From the NCBI GenBank assembly GCA_031256955.1, contig JAIRPP010000008.1, forward strand, positions 62,001 to 126,000: a DNA stretch of 64,000 bases. The letters run 5' to 3'. The translations under genes were made by a program, and so were the position numbers. This stretch comes from Candidatus Methanoplasma sp. (GTDB taxonomy: Archaea; Thermoplasmatota; Thermoplasmata; Methanomassiliicoccales; Methanomethylophilaceae). This document shows positions 16,674 through 25,851 of this stretch, piece by piece. The notes beneath the pieces are model-generated. The model made no database searches, was not told where the DNA came from, and saw only the letters and a list, made by a program, of their open reading frames with translations. How positions within the stretch are numbered: position 1 is the first letter of the stretch; every line of letters starts with the position of its first letter.

Positions 16674-17709
16674 CGGGATCACCGAAATCCGCGGACGCGG
16701 GCTCCCGCGCCAGGGCGGCGGCGACACCGCCGGCCGTGATCTTCTTGACTACTATCTCCCCCCCGTCGGACGCGGCGACCGCCGCCCGCTCGCACACGTT
16801 GTCCACGCCCACCGCCCTCCGCACCCTCTCGGACGACGAGAAGCCGCCGGGGACCGAGCGCAGCTCCCCCGCCGAGAAGAAGCGCGCCTCCAAGCCGTGG
16901 GCGGAGCAGAACTCCAGGAGCCCCGCCTCGTCGCTCTTGACGTCTATGCTGGCGACGAGCCTGACGCTGTCCATGGACGCGCCCGCGGACTCCAGGGCGC
17001 GCCCCGCCAGCTCCTCTATCGCCTCCCTCGGCGCGCCCCTGCGGCACCCTATGCCCAGGACGTGGCACCTGGGGGTGAGCTTCAGAGTCTCGCCGAACGG
17101 CCCTTCGGAGCGGCCGTAGGATATGTACACGCCGAGGCTCCCGGAATCGGACGGCTCCAGCTCGGGAGGGGGGCTCCCCCTGACGGGCACGTCCGACTTG
17201 AACCCCACCTTCCCCCCGTCCACTATCCTGGAGGACACCTCCTTGGCCAGCCTCATGCTCCCGATGTGCATCCCGCGCTCCGCCGCGTAGGAGTCCACGG
17301 AGAACAGGCCGCCTATGTCGGTGGCGGTGGTTATGACTGGCTCCGCCCCTATGCCCTCCGCTATGCGGGAGGCCAGGCCGTTGCCCCCGCCTATGTGCCC
17401 CGAGAGGAGGGCTATGGAGTGCCTCCCCCTCTCGTCCACGCACACCACGGCGGGATCGGAGGTCTTGGACGCGACGCAGGGGGCTATGTACCTGACGGCT
17501 ATGCCGGCGGCCCCCACGAACACTATCCCGCGGTACCTGCGGAACGCGCCCGCCACCCATTCGCCCGCCTTGATCCCGAGGGCCTCCACCCCCGGGGTGG
17601 GGGCGGAGGTCTTCGAGAACAGCTCGCACTCGTCGCCCTCCAGGGCCCCGGCTATCCTCTTCGCCAGCTCGCATCCCCTCGCGCTGAAGCATATTATCCC
17701 TATCTTCAT
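16666..17709 (-). CDS. cbiG: Cobalt-precorrin-5A hydrolase
   Basis: A 347-residue enzyme that opens the delta-lactone ring of cobalt-precorrin-5A and releases the C20 fragment as acetaldehyde. The N-terminal part carries VFVGAAGIAVRYIAP and LLSGHIGGGN, and the C-terminal part starts around residue 215 with LGIGCRRGAPREAIEE, both standard for CbiG. The protein has the usual N-, middle- and C-domain layout. The start at 17709 overlaps the cbiD stop by four bases (ATGA). The order cbiD-cbiG-cbiJET places consecutive steps of ring contraction and C1/C5/C15 modification in one transcript. Confidence 0.95.
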   Translation of the reverse strand: MKIGIICFSARGCELAKRIAGALEGDECELFSKTSAPTPGVEALGIKAGEWVAGAFRRYRGIVFVGAAGIAVRYIAPCVASKTSDPAVVCVDERGRHSIALLSGHIGGGNGLASRIAEGIGAEPVITTATDIGGLFSVDSYAAERGMHIGSMRLAKEVSSRIVDGGKVGFKSDVPVRGSPPPELEPSDSGSLGVYISYGRSEGPFGETLKLTPRCHVLGIGCRRGAPREAIEELAGRALESAGASMDSVRLVASIDVKSDEAGLLEFCSAHGLEARFFSAGELRSVPGGFSSSERVRRAVGVDNVCERAAVAASDGGEIVVKKITAGGVAAALAREPASADFGDPDG

Positions 17710-18839
17710 TTCCTCGCCTGCCTTTCGATCTCCGCGATCATGCCCCTCGCGCCGCCGGTCTCCCCCAGCTCCCCGTATTTGGACGAGAAGACCACCGCCT
17801 CAGCCCTCATGCCCCCGGCGCGGGACCTCAGGTGGAAGGCTATCTTGTCCATGAGTATCCCGGAGGCCCTGCGGGCCAGGTCCGGGCCCATGGCGTCCAG
17901 GGCGTCGTCCGTGGACGCGCACCCCAGGACCCTCCTGGCCTCCTCCGCTGACGCGCCCGCCTCCAGGGCGGCCGCGCACATTATCTCCATCCTGCAGTCC
18001 CCCTGCCTGGAATGGGTGTTCATGACCCCGCCGGCCACCTTGACCATCTTGCCCAGGTTGCCGACGACCAGGATCCCCTCCGCGCCCTTCTCGGCGGCGC
18101 AGTCTATGGCCTCGCCTATGAAGTTGCTGCACTTCACGGCCTCGGAGTCGCCCCCCATCCCGCGGGAGAAGTCCCTGCCCATGTTCCCGGGGACCAGCAA
18201 CAGTATCCTCCTGCCCTCCGCCAGGCGCACGCCCATCTCCGCCCTTATCGCCCCGATGAGCCCCGCGTCGCTCATGGGCTCCACTATCCCGCTCGTCCCG
18301 AGTATGGATATCCCCCCGACTATCCCAAGGCGGGAGTTGAAAGTCCTCTTGGACGCCTCCGCGCCTCCCGGCACGGATATGACCGCCTCCAGCCCGGAGG
18401 CGGACCCGGCGGCCCTGCGGGCGTCCTCCAGGGCCTCCGCGATCATGCGCCGGGGGGTGCTGTTGATCGCCGCGCTCCCGACGGGCTGGTCCAGGCCGCC
18501 CTTTGTGACCCTGCCCACGCCCTCTCCGCCGTCGACCGATATCGCGCCGTCAGGCCTGAGGGAGACCCTCGCCTCCACCATGAGCCCGTGGGTGGCGTCG
18601 GCGTCGTCGCCGCCGTCCTTGCGGACGGAGCACGAGGCGGACCCGCCCTCGAGGCGCAGATCCTCCACGGGTATCTCCAGGACGTTCCCGGCGGGGACCG
18701 CCATCCTCACCGACCGGGGCTCCTCGCCCGACAGGAGGAGGCCCGCGGCGGCCCTGGCCGCGGCGGCCGCGCACGTGCCCGTGGTGTAGCCGCAGCGGAG
18801 CCTCTTGCCATCGACCGTGACGTACATCTCCTCTCTCAT
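17706..18839 (-). CDS. cbiD: Cobalt-precorrin-5B C1-methyltransferase
   Basis: A 377-residue enzyme that methylates C1 of cobalt-precorrin-5B using S-adenosylmethionine. The opening LRCGYTTGTCAAAAARAA and the later GGISILGTSGIVEPMS are hallmarks. Three starts are possible: GTG at 18860, ATG at 18839 and ATG at 18827. I prefer 18839 because the predicted transcript begins close to it and the family N-terminus (KRLRCGYTTG) follows soon after. It is the first gene of the leftward cbiD-cbiG-cbiJET operon, and a candidate operator sits just upstream. Confidence 0.94.
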   Translation of the reverse strand: MREEMYVTVDGKRLRCGYTTGTCAAAAARAAAGLLLSGEEPRSVRMAVPAGNVLEIPVEDLRLEGGSASCSVRKDGGDDADATHGLMVEARVSLRPDGAISVDGGEGVGRVTKGGLDQPVGSAAINSTPRRMIAEALEDARRAAGSASGLEAVISVPGGAEASKRTFNSRLGIVGGISILGTSGIVEPMSDAGLIGAIRAEMGVRLAEGRRILLLVPGNMGRDFSRGMGGDSEAVKCSNFIGEAIDCAAEKGAEGILVVGNLGKMVKVAGGVMNTHSRQGDCRMEIMCAAALEAGASAEEARRVLGCASTDDALDAMGPDLARRASGILMDKIAFHLRSRAGGMRAEAVVFSSKYGELGETGGARGMIAEIERQARK

Positions 18840-18860
18840 CCGATCATTCCGCTCGCACAC

Positions 18861-18877
18861 CCGGATATATTATCCAA
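18861..18877. promoter_or_regulatory. Candidate cobalamin-regulon operator, cbiD copy
   Basis: CCGGAT-N5-ATCCAA; on the leftward strand it reads TTGGAT-N5-ATCCGG and directly follows a TTATAA box (18878-18883). It therefore lies between TATA box and gene start, where a bound repressor would block initiation. Confidence 0.6.
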
Positions 18878-18938
18878 AGTTATAACCGTTGGCGTGCCCG
18901 GGATCGGTGGCGAGCCCCTCTTAAAAATAAGGAAGACG

Positions 18939-18963
18939 GGATCCGCCGATCCTCGGCGGATCC
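18939..18963 (-). terminator. Hairpin downstream of LRR4
   Basis: A perfect 11-bp stem (GGATCCGCCGA with its complement) and a 3-base loop, 11 bp past the LRR4 stop, followed on the leftward strand by a T-rich stretch. The same hairpin follows LRR5 and LRR6, so it was duplicated with the genes. Confidence 0.6.
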
Positions 18964-18973
18964 GTTTATGGGC

Positions 18974-20514
18974 TCACGGGCGCAGGTAGACCACCCGGCA
19001 GGTGCCGTTCCACGGATACTGCTGTATCCAGCCCGGACCGTCGGACTCCGCGTCCACGTATATCGTCGCATTCGTGGTCCCGCCGAACGCGTAATTGTAT
19101 ATGGCGCACTGCGCCGCCATCTCATAGGGTATGCGCACGGAGGAGATGCCTGGGCAATCTTTGAACGCGTAACCCCCCAGGTACCTCAGCGTGGGAGGCA
19201 GGGTCAATTCCCCTGTGATCCCGATGCAGCCTGAGAACGCGAATTCGTTCAGCATCCTCAGCTTGGAGGGAAGTACGGGGTCATTCCAGGATAGCCCGGT
19301 GCAGCCTGAGAACGCATAGTATTCTATAGTGTCGAGGCTGGACGGGAGGTTCACGTCCGTCAGGCTGGTTAGGTCTATGAATGCATTGCTGCCTATGTAC
19401 TCCAGGGTATCCGGCAGGTGCACGGACCGCAGGAGCGCACAGGACGAGAACGCATAGGACTTGACAGTAAGCACGGGCTCGCCCCTATAGTACTCCGGAA
19501 CCGCCACGCTGGTCGCCGTTGTATCCGAGACCGACCCTATGGTTACGTGCCCAGGGGCGGATCTTTCATAGTTGAGGCCCTCCGTCCCCTCCCAATGGGC
19601 GTAGAGGTCCATGTCGCCGTCGAGGCTCCACAGGCTTCCATCGGGATACGGGGCGAGGTTATCCGGGTCGGAATCGCCTGGCACGTGGTTCACCCCTCCG
19701 ATCATCTTGAACCACCCGCCGAAGGTATACGGGGCCCTCGAAGGCTTCATGAGGTCCACCACATCCCCTATGGCGAAGTGCGCGGTCTCCATCTCCCAAT
19801 CTGATTCCGCGACCCCCGCGACTGGGAAGTAGTATCTGACTTCGTGCAGTGCCGCCCATCCGGCGTACAGGGTGAAATCGCAGGTCACGCGGTCGGTAGA
19901 GAAGTCCCATCTCTCGGACAGGGCCTCGTCCTTGTACCATCCGTTCAGGCGGCATCCGTCCATGACGGGGGCCGGCGGCGCGACCATGCGCGAACCGGGA
20001 GATATCCCGGTGACGTCCGGAAGCGCGGGGGTTATCCCAGTGACGAAGGACACCCTGTAGGTCGGGCCCGTCTCGCGCGATTCGCTCGCCCACTGGGCGT
20101 AGAGGGTCATGTCGCCAGTCACATTGTCGCCGAAGCTCCAGGGCACGGTCAACGCAGAGTCACGGTACCATCCCGCGAACTCCATCCCCGCCTTGGCGGG
20201 CTCGGACGGCTTGTGAGCCTTCTCTCCCTTGAAAACCGCCTGCGGGGCTATAGGCGTCCCGCCATCGGTATCAAAACTCAGGGAGTACGTGACGGCAGAG
20301 AGGTCCTCTCCGCCCCCCCCCTCCCTGCGTCGCCGCCCGCGCCCCCTGGCGCGTCGCTCGCGCCTCCGAAGCCTCCGGCCGCGGCGACGCAGGCGGCCCC
20401 CGTCGCTCCAAGCAGGAGCAGCAGCAGCAGAATCAACGCCTTCCTCTTCTTCTTTCCTTCCTTCTCCCCCTCCCCAGTCCCTGTGCGGACCCCCCTAGCT
20501 CGGGTATCGTCCAT
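18974..20514 (-). pseudogene. BspA-like LRR surface protein, frameshifted at a G9 tract (LRR4; possibly phase-variable)
   Basis: Two reading frames together make one protein like LRR5 and LRR6. The first (20514 down to 20278) encodes MDDTRARGVRTGTGEGEK, a membrane segment (ALILLLLLLLGATGAACVAA) and a Gly/Ala linker, then stops. The second resumes at the expected place with EDLSAVTYSLSFDTDGGTPI, three InlB-type repeats and a shortened set of about five LRR_5 repeats ending at 18974. The switch lies at a run of nine Gs on the coding strand (20313-20321); ten Gs would restore a continuous frame of about 513 codons. No other damage is visible, so this could be a phase-variable gene in the off state, a recent mutation or a sequencing error. 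It has far fewer LRRs than its paralogues. Confidence 0.82.
20313..20321. repeat. Homopolymer tract (C9/G9) inside LRR4
   Basis: Nine consecutive Cs on the + strand in the linker region of LRR4. Slippage by one base decides whether the LRR domain is joined to its membrane anchor. The corresponding linkers of LRR5 and LRR6 use mixed glycine and serine codons without such a run. Confidence 0.75.
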
Positions 20515-20519
20515 TTCAT

Positions 20520-20690
20520 TCCTCCTGGGTAATCGGTTTTACCACATATAGCGCGGTCCGCGCATATAAGATGATCGCGCGCCTGGCTGTGCGCATGGGG
20601 ATCCGTCGCCGCGCGGGGAGCTCCGAGGCCCCGCCTTCCAGCCGAGGCGCGGCGCATGATGGCTTCGGGAAGAGATCTCCAGCCGATGCC
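20520..20690. repeat. Duplicated intergenic segment, copy upstream of LRR4
   Basis: The leader and upstream DNA of LRR4 match those of LRR5 (22731-22900), including the ribosome-site block CCTCCTGGGTAATCGGTTT and the block GGGATCCGTCGCCGCGCG. The middle part is more diverged. It carries the LRR4 promoter and the tail of the LRR5 terminator. Confidence 0.7.
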
Positions 20691-20715
20691 TATTTTTGAA
20701 AAAATAAGGAAGACG

Positions 20716-20740
20716 GGATCCGCCGATTCTCGACGGATCC
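20716..20740 (-). terminator. Hairpin downstream of LRR5
   Basis: The same stem as at 18939-18963 with one mismatch, 9 bp past the LRR5 stop, followed leftward by a run rich in T. Confidence 0.58.
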
Positions 20741-20748
20741 GTTTATGG

Positions 20749-22725
20749 TCACTGAGGGCGAGCGGAGCCAAGACGGTACACGTTGCCGCCGTCCCATCCG
20801 ACGGCCCATCCCTGAGGTATGGAGCTAGCCTGCACGTATATGGTCATGGGGCTAGTCATGCTCGAGGCGGGCGGGAACGAGTTCGCCGCTATCTCCTCCA
20901 CGGTGTCCGGTATGAACACAGACGGGATGTTTATGCAATTGGCAAATGCGCCGCCCCCTATCTTTTTCAGACCCGAAGGCAGGATCACTGCTTTTTCGAT
21001 ACCCCGGCAATTAGCAAATGCGCCATCCTCTATCACCAAGCCCTCCGCCGCGGTCTGCCGCGGGGCGAACTTAATCTCTTCGATCCAAGGGCTACTGACG
21101 AACGCGCTGTTTCCGATGCGCTTCACGCTCGACGGGATCTCCAGGACGTTTTTGGCAGTGGCATTCACGCCTGAGCCAGAGAACGCGCGGGCCTCTATGG
21201 TCTCGAGGCCGGACGGGAGGCTTATGCTGTTCAGGAGATTGCAGTCATAGAATGCTTGTTCCCCTATGGTCTTGACGCCGGGCGAGATGGTCACGCTCGT
21301 CATGCTCCTGCAAGTCATGAACGCACCAAACTCGGTCTCGGCGCCGGACGGGATGGTCACGCTCTTCAAACCTGAGTTTTGGAAAGCGTATTTCCCGATC
21401 GCAACGCCGGCCGACAGGCTCGCGCTCTCAAGGGCCGCACAGGCATGGAAGGCGTAGTTCCCAATCGCAACGCCGGACGGGATGGTCACGCTCTTCAGGC
21501 CCGAGTACTGGAAAGCGCTATACCCGATGGCCGTGACGCTAGACGGGACGTCTATACTCGTAAGAGAGCTACAGTCCTTGAAGGCTTCAGTATCGATCCT
21601 GATCAGCGTGTGTGGCAGCGATACGGACGGCAGGTTGGCACACCCGCGGAACGCAGCACTATCTATTGTGATCACCGGGAGGCCCAGGTAGTATTCCTGG
21701 ATCACCACGGGAGCCCCCGTGTCCGTGGAGTAAGGCATCGCCGCGAACCCGCCTCCGAGATACGAGGGGTTGAAGCCCATGCCCTCGCTCCCCTTCCAGT
21801 ACGCGTAGAGGTCCATGTCGCCGTCGAGGCTCCACGCCTCGCCGTCGGGGTATGGGTCGAGGTTGTCCGAGGGGCCGCCGTAGCCTGCGGAGTAGTTCAC
21901 CCCTCCGACCATCTTGAACCACCCGCCGAACGCGTACGGGTCCCTCGTCCCGGGGTCTGGCAGGCTGTGCGTCTCGCCCATGGCGATCTGCGCCGTCGCC
22001 ACCCGCCACTTCGATTCGTCGACCGCCGCGTCCGGGAAGTGGTACCTCACGGTGTACACCCTCTCCCACCCGGCGTACAGGGTGGAATCGCAGGTCACGC
22101 GGTCGGTAGAGAAGTCCCATCTCTCGGTCAGGGCCTCGTCCTTGTACCATCCGTTGAGGCGGTACCCGTCCATGGCCGTGGCAGGCGCGACCATGCGCGA
22201 GCCGGGCGCTATGCCGGTGACATCCGGAAGCGCGGGGGCTATGCCCGTGTCGAAGGACACCTTGAAGGTCGGGCCGGTCTCGCGGGATTCGCTCGCCCAC
22301 TTGGCGTACAGAACCGTGTCGCCGGTCACTTTGTCGTCGAAGCTCCACGGAACGGACAGGGACGCGTCCCTGTACCATCCGGCGAACTCCATCCCAGCCT
22401 TGGCGGGGTCGGAGGGCTTGTGAGCCGTCTCTCCCTTGAAAACCGCCTGCGGGGCTATAGGCGTCCCGCCGTCGACGTCGAAGATCAGAGAGTGCGTGGC
22501 GGCGGAGAGATCCTCTCCGCCGGAGCCTCCCCCCGCTCCGCCCGAGCCTCCGGGCGCGCCGCCGGAGCCTCCGCCGGACCCGCCGTCGTAGGCGATGAGC
22601 GCGACGGCGGCGACGCATAATATCGCCGCCGCCAATGCGATCGAGACCGCCGCGGCCTTGTTCTTGTTTCCTTTTCCCCCTCCCCCAGTCCCTGTGCGGA
22701 CCCCTTTTGATCGGGTTTCGTCCAT
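20749..22725 (-). CDS. BspA-like leucine-rich-repeat surface protein (LRR5)
   Basis: A 658-residue protein. The N-terminus MDETRSKGVRTGTGGGGK is shared with LRR4 and LRR6, followed by a membrane segment (about 26-46) and a Gly/Ser linker (about 48-72). InlB-type repeats (FDVDGGTPIAPQAVFKGE, GMEFAGWYRDASLSVPW) cover about 75-300, then some 15 LRR_5 repeats run to the C-terminus (GWAVGWDGGNVYRLG). The ATG at 22725 follows AGGAGGA. A GATATAATG element upstream (22774-22782, read leftward) may be the TATA box. Middle member of a tandem triplication; predicted to be displayed on the cell surface. Confidence 0.9.
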   Translation of the reverse strand: MDETRSKGVRTGTGGGGKGNKNKAAAVSIALAAAILCVAAVALIAYDGGSGGGSGGAPGGSGGAGGGSGGEDLSAATHSLIFDVDGGTPIAPQAVFKGETAHKPSDPAKAGMEFAGWYRDASLSVPWSFDDKVTGDTVLYAKWASESRETGPTFKVSFDTGIAPALPDVTGIAPGSRMVAPATAMDGYRLNGWYKDEALTERWDFSTDRVTCDSTLYAGWERVYTVRYHFPDAAVDESKWRVATAQIAMGETHSLPDPGTRDPYAFGGWFKMVGGVNYSAGYGGPSDNLDPYPDGEAWSLDGDMDLYAYWKGSEGMGFNPSYLGGGFAAMPYSTDTGAPVVIQEYYLGLPVITIDSAAFRGCANLPSVSLPHTLIRIDTEAFKDCSSLTSIDVPSSVTAIGYSAFQYSGLKSVTIPSGVAIGNYAFHACAALESASLSAGVAIGKYAFQNSGLKSVTIPSGAETEFGAFMTCRSMTSVTISPGVKTIGEQAFYDCNLLNSISLPSGLETIEARAFSGSGVNATAKNVLEIPSSVKRIGNSAFVSSPWIEEIKFAPRQTAAEGLVIEDGAFANCRGIEKAVILPSGLKKIGGGAFANCINIPSVFIPDTVEEIAANSFPPASSMTSPMTIYVQASSIPQGWAVGWDGGNVYRLGSARPQ

Positions 22726-22730
22726 TTCAT

Positions 22731-22900
22731 TCCTCCTGGGTAATCGGTTTGCATGTAAGTCACGCGTTTCACAGATATAATGGAATCGCGCGCCTGGCTG
22801 TATGCGTCGGGATCCGTCGCCGCGCGGGGAGCTCCGCGGCCCGCCTTCCAGCCGAGATGTGACGGATGAAGCCTGCGGGAATGGATCGCTGGCCGATGCC
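22731..22900. repeat. Duplicated intergenic segment, copy upstream of LRR5
   Basis: Partner of 20520-20690. Shared landmarks appear in the same order: leader, CGCGCCTGGCTGT, the GGGATCCGTCGCC block and GCCGATGCC before the next terminator. The LRR6 upstream region (about 24881-24970) matches only the first part. Confidence 0.7.
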
Positions 22901-22928
22901 CGCGTTCGCGGGTAAAAATAAAAAGAAT

Positions 22929-22953
22929 GGATCCGCCGATTCTCGGCGGATCC
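22929..22953 (-). terminator. Hairpin downstream of LRR6
   Basis: A perfect 11-bp stem with a 3-base loop just past the LRR6 stop (22957), followed leftward by ATTCTTTTTATTTTTACC, which resembles a release sequence. Confidence 0.6.
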
Positions 22954-22956
22954 GTT

Positions 22957-24876
22957 TCAAGGCCGCGGGAGCTGAGAGACTGGATCCCCCGCGACGCCGC
23001 TCCATCCCGCGAGCCATGAGGATACGTGCGCCGGATCGTCCACGTATACGGCTAGGCTCGGGGAGCACATGTCGAACAGGCCGGATCCGATCGTGAATCC
23101 CTGCGCCAGCGAGCCCGTCGGCATATATACGGACGAGAGGCCGGTGCACCCGGCGAACGCGCGACTCCCTATGCTCTCCATGCCGGACGGGATGTCCAGG
23201 CGACCCTGGATCCCGGTGCAGCCTTCGAACGCGTTGGGCCCTATGGACGTCACGCTCGCCGGGATGGCCAGGCCGGAGATGCCCTCGCAGCCGTTGAACG
23301 CGCCCTGCCCTATGGATTCCACTCCGAGCGAGATCGTCAGATCGGAGACGCCGATGCACCCTGCGAACGCGTAATCCCCTATGTTCGCCGCGCCGGACGG
23401 TATGGTCAGCGCCCCGCTGATCTCCAAGCATCCGAAGAACGCGTAATCACCTATGAGCGTCACGCTCGCCGGGATGATCAGGCCGGAGATGCCCTCGCAG
23501 CTCTGGAACGCCCCGTTTCCTATCTTTTCCAGACCGTGGGGGAGGTTCAGAGCCGCATTGAGCCCGTTGCCTTCAAAGAACGCACGATCCCCTATCTCCC
23601 TCAGGCCGCTCCCCGATGCGAACGCGATCTCGCTGATCCAGTAGCATTCTTTGAACGCGCCGTCTCTTATGGTCTCCACGCCCGCCGGGATCGTCAGCTT
23701 GCCACTGAGACCCGACCCTGCGAATGCAGATGAGCCTATGTCCCGAACCGCGCCCGGCAGGGTTATGGACTTCAGGAAGGGCATGTTTTTGAACGCGCTC
23801 GGCGAGACGCTGGTGACGGGCTCGCCGAGATAATAGTCTTGGATGACCACGTGCGCCGCGAACGCCGAGCCCCTGGCCACGGCGCGCTCGCCGGCTGAGG
23901 ACGGGGATTCGGGGTAGTCGAGGCCGGGAGTCCCGAGCCAGTGCGCGTAGAGGTCCAGCTCCGCCGTCTGGTTCCACAGGGCGGTGTCGGGGCACCGGTC
24001 GATGTTGTACTGGGCGGAATCGCCCGGCACATAGTTCACCCCTCCCGGCATCATGAACCATCCGCCGAAGGCATACGGGTCCCTCTCGGGCCTCATGAGG
24101 TCCACCACGTCCCCTACGGCGAAATGCGCGGTCTCGATCCTCCAATCCGATTCCGCGACCCCAGCGACAGGGAAGTGGTACCTCAGCGCGTACACCTCCA
24201 CCCACCCTGCGTACAGAACCATGTCGCCGGTCACGCGGTCCGCGGAGAAATCCCATCTCTCGGACAGGGCGCCGTCCCTGTACCATCCGTCGAGGCGGTA
24301 TCCGTCCCTCGCGGGCTTGGGCGGGGCGACTATGCGGGATCCCGGAGCGATCCCCGTCGCATCCGGCAGGGCGGATCCCCCGGTGGTGTCGAAGGAGACT
24401 TTGAAGGTCGGCCCCGCCTCGCCGGATTCGCCCCCCCACTTGGCGTACAGGGTCATGTTCCCGGTGACTTTGTCGTCAAAGTCCCATGGAACGGACAGGG
24501 ACGGGTCCCTGTACCATCCTGCAAAATCCATCCCCGCCTTGGCGGGGTCGGAGGGCTTGTGAGCCCTCCCTCCCTCGAAGACGTCCTGAGAGGCCACGGG
24601 CGTCCCGCCGCCGACGTCGAAATCCACAGAGTACGTCGCTACGGGCGGGAGGCCCCCTCCCCTCCCCGCTCCGCCGTCCGAGCCTCCGCCCGCGCCCCCG
24701 GGCGCGCCGTTCTCGTTTCCGGCGGACCCGCCGCCGGAGGCGATGAGCGCGACGGCGGCGACGCAGACTATAGCCGCCGCCAGCGCGACCGATATAATCA
24801 TGATCTTGTTCTTCTTTCCTGTGTCGTTCCCCTCCCCAGTCCCTTTTCGGACCCCTTTTGATCGGGTTTCGTCCAT
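22957..24876 (-). CDS. BspA-like leucine-rich-repeat surface protein (LRR6)
   Basis: A 639-residue paralogue of LRR4 and LRR5, beginning MDETRSKGVRKGTGEGND, with a membrane segment (about 26-46), a Gly/Asn-rich linker, InlB-type repeats (FDVGGGTPVASQDVFEG) and about 13 LRR_5 repeats, some of the form GISGLIIPASVTLIGDYAF. I chose the ATG at 24876 because it matches the paralogues' N-terminus and follows AGGAGGA; the longer frame adds 22 residues encoded by leader DNA. A GATATAATG element (24925-24933) lies upstream. It is first in the leftward LRR6-LRR5-LRR4 series, each with its own terminator. Confidence 0.9.
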   Translation of the reverse strand: MDETRSKGVRKGTGEGNDTGKKNKIMIISVALAAAIVCVAAVALIASGGGSAGNENGAPGGAGGGSDGGAGRGGGLPPVATYSVDFDVGGGTPVASQDVFEGGRAHKPSDPAKAGMDFAGWYRDPSLSVPWDFDDKVTGNMTLYAKWGGESGEAGPTFKVSFDTTGGSALPDATGIAPGSRIVAPPKPARDGYRLDGWYRDGALSERWDFSADRVTGDMVLYAGWVEVYALRYHFPVAGVAESDWRIETAHFAVGDVVDLMRPERDPYAFGGWFMMPGGVNYVPGDSAQYNIDRCPDTALWNQTAELDLYAHWLGTPGLDYPESPSSAGERAVARGSAFAAHVVIQDYYLGEPVTSVSPSAFKNMPFLKSITLPGAVRDIGSSAFAGSGLSGKLTIPAGVETIRDGAFKECYWISEIAFASGSGLREIGDRAFFEGNGLNAALNLPHGLEKIGNGAFQSCEGISGLIIPASVTLIGDYAFFGCLEISGALTIPSGAANIGDYAFAGCIGVSDLTISLGVESIGQGAFNGCEGISGLAIPASVTSIGPNAFEGCTGIQGRLDIPSGMESIGSRAFAGCTGLSSVYMPTGSLAQGFTIGSGLFDMCSPSLAVYVDDPAHVSSWLAGWSGVAGDPVSQLPRP

Positions 24877-25001
24877 CTGATTCCTCCTGGGTAATAAGTT
24901 TGGGTGTGCGCCATGCGCTCTGCGGATATAATGGGATCGCACGCCCCGTCATGCGCGGGGGATCCGCCATCGTATTATACGGCGCGGGGCGATTGCGGCG
25001 C

Positions 25002-25811
25002 GTGTTCAGGCTGGCGATGGCGCAGATGGGGTCCCGCATCGGCGACGCGGACCGCAACCTCCGGAGGATGCTGGAGATGGCGGACGATTGCAGGGGGTCG
25101 GACCTCGTCTGCTTCCCGGAGGCGTCGCTCACGGGGTACAGCCTGGACCCCGAGAGGGCCTCGCCCCTGGGCGCGGGCGACCCCAGGATAATGGAGATGC
25201 GTTCTCGCGCTCGCGAGACGGGTTGCGCCATGGCCTTCGGGTTCGTCCGCAGGGCGGGCGCGTCCGCCCGCGTGTCGCACGCTGTCGCGGGCGCGGACGG
25301 CTCCCTCCTCATATACGACAAGACGCACCTCGGCGCGTCCGAGTCCGCGTACGAGAGGGGGGACTCCCTCCTCGTCGCGCCCGCCGGGGGCGCCCGGGCG
25401 GGGATCGCGCTCTGCATAGAGAGCCACGTCCCCGAAGTCTCCTCCATGCTGAGGGGCATGTCCGCCGACCTGATCCTGTACCCGCACGCCTCGCCCATAG
25501 AGGCCGCCAGGAGGGTCGATCTGTGGAAGAGGTACGTCCCCGCCAGAGCCTATGACAACGGGGTCTTCGCCGCCGCCTGCAACTCCGCCCCCGGCGGGGG
25601 GATCCTGGTCGCCGATCCGAAGGGGAGGGTCGTCATGGAGCATTCCGGCCCGGGCGACTTCTCTGCCGTCGTCGACCTGGACCTCCCGGCCCGCGGGGCT
25701 CCCGGAAGGGGCGGGGGGCGCATGGCGGATGCGGACTTCTTCTCCCTGCGCCGGCCCGAGATGTACTGGCCGCTCTGCGCAGACCCGCCGTCAGGCGCGT
25801 TGGATAGATGA
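25002..25811 (+). CDS. Carbon-nitrogen hydrolase (nitrilase superfamily amidase)
   Basis: A 269-residue cytoplasmic amidohydrolase. The Glu-Lys-Cys catalytic triad is visible as Glu40 (CFPEASLTGY), Lys107 (YDKTHLG) and Cys138 (IALCIES), at the spacing normal for the family. The substrate is not predictable; omega-amidase- or carbamoylputrescine-type activity are options. I chose GTG at 25002 because the domain starts at once (FRLAMAQM) and a TATTATAC box lies about 25 bp upstream. The last codons overlap the candidate operator of cbiL, so transcription through this gene would also pass through that site. Confidence 0.88.
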   Translation: MFRLAMAQMGSRIGDADRNLRRMLEMADDCRGSDLVCFPEASLTGYSLDPERASPLGAGDPRIMEMRSRARETGCAMAFGFVRRAGASARVSHAVAGADGSLLIYDKTHLGASESAYERGDSLLVAPAGGARAGIALCIESHVPEVSSMLRGMSADLILYPHASPIEAARRVDLWKRYVPARAYDNGVFAAACNSAPGGGILVADPKGRVVMEHSGPGDFSAVVDLDLPARGAPGRGGGRMADADFFSLRRPEMYWPLCADPPSGALDR

Positions 25812-25816
25812 TCCAA
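25800..25816. promoter_or_regulatory. Candidate cobalamin-regulon operator, cbiL copy
   Basis: TTGGAT-N5-ATCCAA, a perfect inverted repeat that contains the stop codon of the amidohydrolase. AATAAATAG follows directly as a probable TATA element, about 30 bp before the cbiL ATG, predicting a very short or absent leader. Confidence 0.65.
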
Positions 25817-25851
25817 TAAATAGTTTGAACAGGTTACCGGGTCACGATAAG

